This document shows positions 34,501 to 46,500 of a DNA stretch of 64,000 nucleotides, piece after piece. Each line of letters starts with the position of its first letter. Within the stretch, counting starts at the first letter, position 1. The notes below the pieces were generated by a model, which saw only the letters and a program-made list of their open reading frames with translations, was not told the origin of the DNA and ran no database searches. The position numbers were made by a program, and so were the translations under genes. The stretch comes from Aradus depressus. Lineage: Eukaryota; Arthropoda; Insecta; Hemiptera; Aradidae. The stretch lies in contig OY759220.1 of the NCBI GenBank assembly GCA_963662175.1, forward strand, positions 43,248,136-43,312,135. Reading direction: 5' to 3'.

Positions 34501-37500
34501 ACAAGTTTGCTAAGTTTGAATTATTCATATAGATACATCAGGTAAGTAAAGAAGTGGTTGAACTTTCAGGAAATCCCTGTTTTTACAGTTAGAAATGTGT
34601 TTGTTCTGAAATATTTTCTTCCCTTTTTTTAAATTTTCATTAACAGCGGTAAAGCCTAAATTTAAGATAAAAAAATATGACATTCTAATAAGATAAACTA
34701 ATTTATATATGATAGTGTGAAATCACAACGTTTCAATTGCACTGTACGTTCACGCCCTCGCACGTGGTATTTTGTGGAAGAGTCACACTCGAGGGAACAA
34801 AGAGCCGCATGTGGCTCGCGAGCCGCGGTTTGCCGACCACTGACCTAGGGGTAGTAGTAGGGTCTAACGTCGTACAGGCTTGGGACCATCGCTTAACGTA
34901 CCATCCGAAAGACGGCGTGCTTAAGTTTATTTTATCTTCCAGATAATATAAACTAACGGCCTCGGCTATATTAAATACAGTTGAACGTCTTATAAGATAA
35001 ATGAAGTGTTAAATCATTCGGTCACGTTAAGTTCCAATCAGGATTAATAAGATCGAAAAGAGGTAAAACCGATTTAGAAAATGTATGCTAACTTGGAAGA
35101 GGCAGACCAAATGACCCTCTTATTACATAGTAGCAACTCAGATTACATAATTTAACAAAATGATTGAATGATAGAATAAGCAAATGAATAACAATGAAGA
35201 TATAAATTAAAATTACAACAAAATAAAGATAAAAAATCAAATAGAGTTATATATAATATATATAGAACTCTATTTGATTTTTCATATATATATATATATA
35301 TATATAGTAGCATTATCCTGATTACACCAATTATTTGCGACATAATCGAGTTTAGAACAAAGAAATGAGGTTGCGAGAAGCCGCCACCAGAGACAGTAGC
35401 AGCACTGTCCAGAGGCTCTACTTGGGTCAGAACAGATATAGTTCAATTTTTAGCGGATGCATCTTAATGAAAGACATACTGGGCAGGTGCAGCTTGTTTA
35501 AACTATATCGAGGACAAAGGAAAGTACGAACAAAGAAGACTCTAGGCTCCTCCCCATATGAAGTAGGTGGGCAGTTTGGGCCAATGAACAGTCACCACGA
35601 CCGGTTTTCTCCTCACCACAATCTCATCAGAGCTACCGAAAAACGGTGTTCACATCGTGAGTCTGGCGACAGATACCAAGTGGAACCCACGTCGCTCTGG
35701 GTCCCGAATTCTGTAAAATTTTCTAAGTTGAAAGTGTCACAATGTAATATCAAGTTTAATACAGTTCAGTCGAATGACAGATCTCGGGCGGACTCCACGT
35801 CGGTTTGCGTTCCGAATCATATAGAAATTATTATAAGTTCAAGATGTAATCTTACAGTTTAATTACATCAGTCTAGCACTGAACCCCGGTTGGAAACCAC
35901 GTCGCTCCGCAGTTCGAATTTTATAGAGAAATCAGTCTTAAGTGTAAAAAGTGATCATAGAGTTGAAAGTGTAATCAGACAGTTCAACTATTGCCATTCT
36001 AGCAATGGATCCCTGTCGGAACCCACGTTACTCTGCGTTCCGATTTTGAGATGCCAGCCATTTATTTCCCCATATTGAAGAGGTACTCCGTCCGAAACAC
36101 CATCCACCCCTTTAGATGTGTCGACGCACCAGGACATCATTTGTTTATTCATTTCAACGCAGCAGGCCAGGAATTCAACTAACAGGTGTATTTCTTAAAC
36201 GTTTATCATTGCCAAAAGAGACATATAAAGGACCAATAATGCCCTTCAGACAAATTCTTAATTGTCACATTTTGCCCATCAGGCTTCACTATTAGATTAA
36301 TTATTTTTTTATTATTATTACCGCAATAATTATCCTTTTATAAATGTTCTATTTTGTGTCATAATAAATATGTGTTCATTTTAATTTTCGTTTCATTTAC
36401 CCAGACGTTATGCATGCTACTCCAGGGTGGTCAAATGTAATTAACAAAGAGTTAGTTACAAGTGATCCCCAACAAATATCTTGAAGCTATTCTGATACTG
36501 AGGAAGTGGAGTTTATTCAGGCAATATTTCGTTTAAAGTCGCGATATATTTTAATTAACTTATGCTCGTTAAATTAATATTTCAATTTTTTAATAATCCA
36601 CTAATATTCCACTTCACCAGTAGCAGGTAGGTTTCAATATATATATATATATATAATAAAAATAACCAACGTACTAAATGAATATGAGGAAACAACTGGT
36701 TCCAAGGTTTAAAGTATTTCAGAACAAACAAATTCCTAACTGTAAAAACATGGAGATTTCCAAGTTGAAAGTCCAACCCTTTTCTTAGTTACCTGATGTA
36801 CCTACATAAATGATTCGCACTCAGCAAACTTGTTTTAGTTTCTAGATAAACTCTTATATGACAATATTTCAAAAAACAAAGTTTATTTTATTTATTGTAA
36901 GTTTCCATAAAATGTCCACCTTTTTACAGTTAGAAATTGTAAATAGGTTTTATTTTTTAAGCAAGGCCAGTTTAAATTAGTAACGGGCTCTTGACAACTA
37001 TAGTCTGTTATTATAGTTGTATTTCTGCAATAAATGTTATGAAAATGAATAATAAGTACACAATAAAAAATACTAAAAACTTTTTTTATTCATTAATACT
37101 GATCTGTAAAGTACATTTCGTATTAATTTAAGCTTCAATAAAATCAAGTTAATATTTATCCTATTTATATGAAAAGAATAAAAGTTAAAAAGAAGATGAG
37201 CTAATCCATTTTGGTTTTTTTTTTATAGAATTACAACAGATAAAGAGGCCAAACTAAGTTGGCACTGCACTCACCATCCAATCAAATCCATTGTTCTATA
37301 ATCTCTCCAGGAAACAATAAATTCTATTGGATAGCGGATGTAACTTGATCCCCTGTGGCTGTCGGTGAGCCACGAATATACTTTTTTATGAGTATTTGCC
37401 AAATAGTACCAAATTTGAAACAAATAAAAACAAAAGATATACTAACAAATGGAATGGCTCAAATTCGACAAGCTGGACCACGACAGTATAAACAAATTAC

Positions 37501-40500
37501 GAAACATCACGTTTCGAAACTGACGAATGCTTGAAAATATTTTGGAGAAAAAAATAGAAAAACATATTTTTGAGAGAAAATCCTATAATTTTCAATTTAG
37601 ACTCCATTACAGATTTCTAGTAGGTCGCACCAAAAGCTATTTTGCTCCTACTCAAATGTTTTTTCAATATTTGTTGTTCTTCATTGTTTTCTAAATGTTA
37701 AAATATTGTGGAATAAATAAATTCAATTTTTTACGTTCTAGTTCTGTGCTACTACTGCCATAACTGCAGTGTCTTGACAAGCAGAGCACTCTGCCAGGAT
37801 AACTGCCCTTCATTCATCTTCTCCTATATCCCATAAAATTGATTTTGATAAGGGAAAAAAATCTCTTATCACAGAATTCCATTAATCAACATTGATAATA
37901 AAGTTATTTAACTAATATCTGGATTGTTAATATTGTATATATGTATATAATAAAATCCTAAATGGAAAACTTCTTGATTTTTTTTCTTTCTTGAGATGAT
38001 CCCTCGCACAATAAAGCAACAATTAAATTAAGAATAAAATATCAAATAAAAAAAAATATCAAGGTCATTTGGAGAGAATCAAAAGGTAACATGCCACCGA
38101 ATCACAAATCGAAAGCTTAAAAGGCTGATAATGTAGCCTTTGAATATCACATTTCATATTTTTCAATTAAGTTCTAAGTAATGATATTTCTACGTAAATC
38201 CGCTGTAATGAAGTTATTAGTTATATCCAAAGGTAAATTGTGTGTCTCACCCTGGGGCGGGGGGGCCAGGGAGGAGAGGCCCCCACCCATCATGGAGTCA
38301 GTCAGGCCACCGCCTCCCCCCACTCCGGGGGTCTTGTTCAGGATGCTCAAGATTCTTGTCTGCAGCTCCGCCTGCTGGGCGTTCGTTGTACTGTCTGCAA
38401 CAAACGTTACATGTCATTCTAATCAGGGATGGGTCATTACACGCTACAAAATTCGTTTTTTCACAACTTCATTAAAATAATGTACTAAGAAAATAATAAT
38501 TATTTATTTATTTTGGGTGGTTGATTGTCACTCCAGGTCACCACTTTATTACTTCTAAACCATAAATAAATACTATATGCAGAGGGCGCCGGTAGCTCAG
38601 TGGTATGCGTGCATGACTTCTGAGCTCAAGAACGTGGGTTCGTAACCCGACCGAGGCCCTTAGTTTATTTTATCTGGGAGGTAAAATAAACTTAAGCACA
38701 CCGTCCTTCGGATGTGACGTTAAGCGATGGTCCCGAGCCTGTACGATGTCAGGTACTCGTTTAAGACCCCTACCCTAGATGAATAAAAATTTAGGGTAGG
38801 CAAAATTTAGGACTCCCACAGTAGAGTCGGACTCATGTCCACCAGAGTGACGATAGAACGCTCTGGTAGTAGGCGATATGACCTCGTAGTTAAAGCCCGG
38901 GCATGAGTCATAAAACCAAACCAAATACTATATGCATACACCAGTTATGCAAAATAAACCCAAAGTCAGAACCGGTTTCATTTTGCAAAAAAAAAGAGCA
39001 CTCGTGTGTTAGTGCCCCACCAGCATAGCCTTCACTGTCAGAGAGGGAGCGCGCGCAACACAAACAGCTGACTTCTTCTTTTAGACACCTGTACTGTCCC
39101 TGACTTGGATGAGCTCCAGAATAAGCAAAAAGTTACGAGAAAAACTTTTTTTGTCTGAAGTACACATGATGCACCGTTGATTATCGAAAGTATGTGAAAT
39201 TTAGCTGCCCCCTTATTCTTTACAGTACATAACTCAAAAACATCTCAAATAAAAAGAACGTCGTCAGTGAATTAGGGCAATGCACTTGCCAGCGTGAATT
39301 AGGGCAATGCACTTGCCAGCGTGAATTAGGGCAATGCACTTGACAGCATGAATTAATTATGTTTTGACCCCAATATCGCCGACAACTCATTCAAAACAAC
39401 CAAAAGAAATGAAACGTTTGAATGCAAAACAACAAATTTTTATGAACAACTACTAGTTAGCCCAAGACTCACCTTCCCGGTCAAAATGCTGAAATCCCAG
39501 TGGTCCATCTTTGAACTAGGCGTAAAGATGCAACAGTTATAATAACATTTATACCAATGATACGTTATCAACGACAAATAAGTTTAATTTGGACATCTCA
39601 AACCAATTATGAGATCACATTTTTTTATATTATAATAAATTTGTTTGTTCATATACAAATTCTGCAACTGCAATACTCACCGACACATTTTAATCTGCAG
39701 TTTTAATAAATTAAAATTTTGAATTATCTTCTTGCCAATGGAACCTCTAAGTGCGAACGGAGTCGCGCCTCACCGATTTCTTCAATTTTTAAATTCTTCA
39801 TAATTATGACAATTGTAAAGTCAGTCCTTTTCCATTCGTAAAATAAATCGAAAAACCAAACCTGAATTAGTCTGAGGCTCCAGTTTCATTTTTTCTTGTA
39901 TTAAAAATTGAACCAAGATGTCGTATTGAGTGGCAGTCAATTGGCGTCCATTGAGAATCTGTGTCAGCAAATGTCGAACCTAAAAGAAAATACCAGTTTC
40001 TATTGTTACACATGTAATGGAAAAAAAATATATATATATATATAGGTTAGGTTTTATGACTCATGCCCGGGCTTTAACTACGAGGTCATATCGCCTACTA
40101 CCAGAGCGCTCATTCGTCACTCTGGTGGACATGAGCCCGACTCTACTGCGGGAGTCTTAAATTTTGCCTACCCTAAATTTTTATTCACCTAGGGTAGGGG
40201 TCTTTAACGAGTACCTGACATCGTACAGACTCGGGACCATCGCTTAACGTCCCATCCGAAGGACGGCGTGCATAGTTTATTTTACCTCCCAGATAAAATA
40301 AACTAAGGGCCTCGGTCGGGTTACGAACCCACATTCTTGAGCTCAGAAGTCAAGCACGCATACCACTGAGCTACCGGCTGTTCATTGCCATATATATATA
40401 TATAAACAGTAGAGAATAAAAGAGCACGTCCATTTCATCACTTCAATAACAAAATCATCGCATAAGAATGAGAAGGCGAACAGCTGTTGTTAGTCTGGAC

Positions 40501-43500
40501 ACGCATCATTCGACGAGTTCATTGCTCTGCATCTCTGCAAAGGTAACATGCAATATAATATAGGATCTTCTTGGGTGCCAGAGTATGTTACCATCCAAGT
40601 CCAACACTGTTCTTCCATTCAACTGTCCACATTCAAGAATACTATTAAATAATACGCTTCAGGTAAGAAAACGAACAATATTAATTAAAGACAAAATCTA
40701 GCTTCATTGAATTCAAATAAAATGATGTCCTACCTGTTCAGGTGTACTGCTTGCTCCACCGCGTTCTCGACAGGCTTTTGTGTAGTTCTCATAGTTTCGA
40801 AGCAGCAGTGTAACAGCGTCTTCGATGGCCATGTTTCTGTGTTCTAAATAGAAAAAAATAAATTAGTGATCCGTGAATCACAGACTATGTACTCCCCACA
40901 CACGAATTATTCAATTATGTTTTCCTCTCCCTACAAAGCCAATCGACCGTTTGGGCTAAAACTCAATATTTGACAGTGGTTTCTGAATCCACATACTAAA
41001 TTTTATGTCGATACATTCATTACATAGGGAAGGGAGTAGAGAGGAGCTAGAAAACTGGATGATGTGTACCTTGAGGACGACCATGAAGGATGTGGAGGGT
41101 GAGACTTCTGTTGATCTGATGAACATGGTTCACTATGACAGCATAGAGGGTGCCTCGAGAGGCGATGTTGGCTAGCACCCGGGCTAGCGGCACAGCCTCG
41201 TGGGGGAACAGCACGTCCACACTGAACCCCAAAGAGCTCATCCGCCGTTCTATCATCTCACCATAGTCTCTACATTAAAATTCATATATAGAATTAAACA
41301 TTAATTAAATTAAAAACAGAAATAAGTACATAAATTAATGAAATTACAGTTTGAAATTAGTACATAAATTCGAGTTAAGCAATTTTAAATACTCCTCTTG
41401 ATTACCTCTTCAGTATTAACTGAAAAAAAATTGTGAAAGTCAAACTTGTTTTTTTCTCTTTTTTAAATTACTAAAGAATAACAAGTAGAAAATTGATGGA
41501 GCGTGTCCAGAGGAATCAAGTTGACACACAGCTTCTACGGCATGGGTATCTGTCAACGATCAGATAGGTAATGGTTGTACTGGAAATAAACCAACCTCCT
41601 GAACTGTTTTCTGTCTTCATCACAGTCTGCATTCTAGCATGAGATGGTGGACTACTTCATCCGTCTCCACACCGACACAAATGACCGTCGGCTAAATTCA
41701 TCATGAAAAAATCGCTTGTAAGGTACTTGGGAGACTACTGGAGGAGGCTTCAACAACCGACACTCGACTCCAAACCTTCGCAACAGTTCTGGCAGCGTAC
41801 CTCCCACTCTTCTGTCCTTTTTATTAGATGGTCTCAATTCTTATCAGATTTCGGCCAAAATCTAATCAGACTCAAGTAAGCACACGTGACCGCTTCATTA
41901 CAAATTTCATGTTTACAGCTACAATTGTTTTTGCGGTAAAGCGCTCACAAATTTCCAATCACACACATACACGTACAGACAAATTTCATCGCGAAAAACG
42001 TATTCAGAGGACCTTGAAACGTATAAATCCGTTGAAATCTCGATCTATGAATTTCGCACAATTGCAATACTTTCTTATACCATAGTTACATGAAAGTAAT
42101 TATTATTGTTGGTGAAAACTGGAACTCGACCACTGCTCGTTTATGTTGGGTCAGAGACAAGATATAATCAAGATTCCGATGAGACTTCAGGCTTCTTGGA
42201 TGAACCGATCAAAACTGATCTTGTTATTTCTCTCCTTGGCTGCAAGATGTGCTAGCTCGACACCATTCCTTCGTATTTTAATAGTTTCAGTTCAAGTTGA
42301 ATTGGATTAAAAGAGACCAATAACTGTTTGATGGCGTGGATAATGAAACAATACACAATTCAACGTAAGTAATATGACTAGTCCAACTTACGTGAGTGTC
42401 TTGTCGACGACAATGATCTCAATGTCGTTGGTCCTCTCGTCGTTGGAGGTGGAGGCAGGCTGAGGGGGGTGGGTCGGGGGCCGCTCTGCCGTCCCCAACA
42501 TAGGGGGGGCTTCCCGTGGCCGATCGAACGCCTTGTCGTTCAGACCGCTACTCCCACCGCCCCAGCCACCCCCTCCGAACTTACCAGGACCTAAACAACA
42601 GGGTTAAATATAATAAGTCCAGGGCAGAAAGAAAAAAATAAAATGATATTCTTTGTCTACAAGTTATGAAATGTATCTTTTGTTTGCCAAGATCTTTAAG
42701 GGTTTGTTTTAGGAAATGAAACTTATCATTTAGAAGATCACGATTTGTTTCATTCAAATCATAAGTATAAGCTCAGGACAGCTAAAAATATTCCTAGAGA
42801 TGCCACAAACGACAGTTAGGCCCTCCCTATGGGTAGCGGACGAAAACACACAGAATACTGTAATAGAATGGGAGCTCTGTTAGACGACACCTCTCGACAC
42901 AGTTGTCCAGAGTGTCCTATGTTTAGAGGCTCTTCGACACAGTTGTCCAGAGAGTGTCCTATGTTTAGAGGCTCCAGAATGACTCGAAAACTTTGGTCTA
43001 CCAATCCCAGATGTATAATCAATCTTCCAACAGACTTGTAAGGAATGGATAAAGGTTTGCAGAATTGTATTCCTAGGTTTGACAGAAGCAGTCACAACAG
43101 TGAGACGCCAGGACCATCATGTTGATTACGGCGCCACTTTTCAGAAACCCACATGTTTCCAGTTAACTAAGAGATCAAATGGCAACTTTCTTTATCTATC
43201 AGAATCTTTTTTCGTCCTGTTCTTCTGAAAACATACACCAAACAGGGAAGAGCACCACTAAAAAGAAGTAAATTTTTTAAATTTTCATATGACATCTATT
43301 TATTAGGCTGCTTATTTACCTTTGAGTGACACAGAAAAAATATATTGTAATTGATTGTTTACACCAAGAATAGGATTGCCCCACATAGCCAACAAGGAGT
43401 AACACTGGTGTTCGTGGTTAATAAAAAAGAACAAAAATAGTAGTGACATAACTGAGGATTCGAAGAGTCTTTCTTTTTTAGCACTCAATACCAGTAGCGT

Positions 43501-46500
43501 TCCTTTAGGGTGATGGGGCTAACCTTAGTCATAAATGTAAGACAAATAATAAAATATATAACAAAACCAAAATGAAAATGGAATGAATACCTCCGGGAGA
43601 GTCTCTGAAGCCAGCGGGGGGAGCCAGACTGAAGTCCCGGCCACCGCCGAACCCATCAGTCCCCGGTCGACCCCCGAAGCTATCATTACCCCTGAAGGGG
43701 GGCTCTGGTCGGTCTCCAAAGTCACCTCCAAAGTCGTCCGGACGATCCCGGCCCCTGAAGTCCGCCGGACCACTGCCGCCTCTGAAGGGAGTCCCGAACG
43801 GTCCCCCTTCCCCCCGACCACCCCTGAAGTCAGGGCCACCCCCAAAGTCTGAATCATTTCCACGGCTATTGTTAAAAGGGGATCGTGAGTCGCCACCCCT
43901 AAAACCCCCTCCTCTTCCACCTCCCATTCCCATACCTCCCCCACCGCGGCCTCCTCTTCCTCCCCCACCGCCCCCCCTGAAACAGATAGACACACATAAT
44001 ATTACTGTTATACGAAATCATATAATTTGTGAGGTCAAAATGAGGAAAAGTTTCAACGAACATGAGTTATGGCGAAGAAAAAAAGACACAGTTTTTGGTA
44101 TATTTAACAAAATGCATTCCATCCTGTTATATTGAAGTTGGAAAGTCAAAAGACATAAATTGTAAAGCAGTGAATTAAGAGGAGTCTTAAGGACGGTGGC
44201 ACTTTATATCGTCACCTTAATACTACAACTAGATAACTCGAAAATCGGCATGTATGGGATAATTGCACCATTAGTTGTATTTTGCAGGTATCTTTGTTGT
44301 GATAGAAGTAGACAACTCTAAGAAAATATGTTAAGAACTTATGTAAAAATGTCAGTAGTTCAATTTGGGTCATTCTACAACGGCTGATTAAAAAAAAAAT
44401 ATATATTTGCGTTTTTCTCAAAACTAAAATTTTGAGATGTCTAGTTGTAGTCATTAAGGTGACGATATGACCAAAGAAAACACTAAACACCTTAAACTAA
44501 CGATAATGGCCGAACTTCAACGTGTTTAATATTTCCTTGTGCCATTCGCCAGCTCGGAACCATTTCATAGTTTTCTACTTTCACTGATTTATTTATATTA
44601 TTAAATTTTTATGCAATTTAAACACACCAAATTACCTTGTTAGATTAGACTCGAAACTGGCCAAGTTCATGTGAAATATAAACTATTAAAAGAATGTTGA
44701 ATTGGTGGCAACAATTATTAAGCATGGACCCAAATGAACTACTTAAAATGTGCTACACGAGACAAAGGGATCTGCTAGACTCAAAGAGTATGCCATACAA
44801 TTGGTATCAACAGCTGCCACACAATTTAGTTACGTTAGGGGCAAAGGACTCTCGGAGGATTCAAAAATGATTAAGGAAAATTATAAAAGTTTATTGGAAA
44901 AAATGGAAAACCATCAGCAAAGATATAGACGGTGCGGTGCAATCTCCTGGAAAACCATCAGCAAAGATATAGACGGTGCGGTGCAATCTCCTGGAAAACC
45001 ATCAGCAAAGATATAGACGGTGCGGTGCAATCTCCTGGAAAACCATCAGCAAAGATATAGACGGTGCGGTGCAATCTCCTGGAAAACCATCAGCAAAGAT
45101 ATAGACGGTGCGGTGCAATCTCCTGGAAAACCATCAGCAAAGATATAGACGGTGCGGTGCAATCTCCTGGAAAACCATCAGCAAAGATATAGACGGTGCG
45201 GTGCAATCTCCTGGAAAACCATCAGCAAAGATATAGACGGTGCGGTGCAATCTCCTGGAAAACCATCAGCAAAGATATAGACGGTGCGGTGCAATCTCCT
45301 GGAAAACCATCAGCAAAGATATAGACGGTGCGGTGCAATCTCCTGGAAAACCATCAGCAAAGATATAGACGGTGCGGTGCAATCTCCTGGAAAACCATCA
45401 GCAAAGATATAGACGGTGCGGTGCAATCTCCTGGAAAACCATCAGCAAAGATATAGACGGTGCGGTGCAATCTCCAGCTCTTTCAACATCTTTTACAGAA
45501 ATTACAGTTCTTTTGGCAATAGCTGAAATAATTCTTTGTTTGCTTATATGATTCCTCATTTTTAAATAACTTGGGAAGTTATTTAAAAATGAACAACCAT
45601 ATAAGCAAACAAAGAATTATTTCACAATTACGGGTCTCAGGGAAATATACAACTCATTTGAATTATACAAATTACCCAGCTAAATTTCAGCTTGACTCCG
45701 TTTGTCCACTTTGTAACAGTGATAGTGATAACATACTCCCATCTTCTCATAACTTGTCCAATGTTAAACCAATACACAAACAAATTTATCAATAAATATA
45801 TTTCACACTATGGCCATCTCCGATAAAATAACTAATTTGTTAAGTATTGATGACGATGAAAAAATCAATAATATATTTATATTAACTAATAGTTTAAAAT
45901 TTAGAAAAACAGTTTTCACACATTTCACAACAGTTGGTATTTTTTTTCTTCTTTACTTTGGCCCATATTTATAATGATGTATCAACCAAAATTAATTTTT
46001 TGTTTAATTCTATTTTCAATTATAAGTTGTATTGATATATAAACTTTTACATATATATATATATATTACATGTTTATGTTATATATATATATAACGTATT
46101 ACATTTATGTGTGAACTATTAAAGTCAACCCTTGATATGAGATTTGTATCTCTATAAGCAATAAAGTTTCATTTAATTATATTTAAATTTTTTTTAATGA
46201 AAAGGATAGATTACATTGAACAACAATTTCTTCTTATTAGCAACAATAAACAATTTACACTCTCAACCTGAATCCATGCTCAGAATTTTAAACTCTCACG
46301 ACTATCAAGTAAATAGACTAGAGGTCGTAGAGCTTTAATGTTTATATTTGAAAAAAATAAATGTTTTACCTATAAAAAAGCATCATCGATTGCGCCTGAT
46401 TGAAAATTGAGAAACTGACTTTCGGTTTCTCTTTCTTGTAGTTGAAATAATAGTGATTAGGAAAATTAAAATATCTTGAACACTTGGGAAGTTGATCGGT

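Noticed and set aside
35365..35862. A 165-residue host gene
   Set aside because: Half of the frame consists of the ~115-bp repeats found downstream, and there are no splice-linked partners or recognisable domain. It is kept only as a repeat.
43525..43995. A second protein in another frame or strand over the Gly/Arg-rich exon
   Set aside because: The exon's simple G-rich/C-rich composition keeps several frames open. Only the frame linked by splice phase to the RRM and the anticodon-binding-like exons is supported.
44905..45476. CRISPR-like array of identical repeats
   Set aside because: The 44-bp units are directly contiguous with no variable spacers and no cas genes, and lie in a eukaryotic intron: an ordinary minisatellite.
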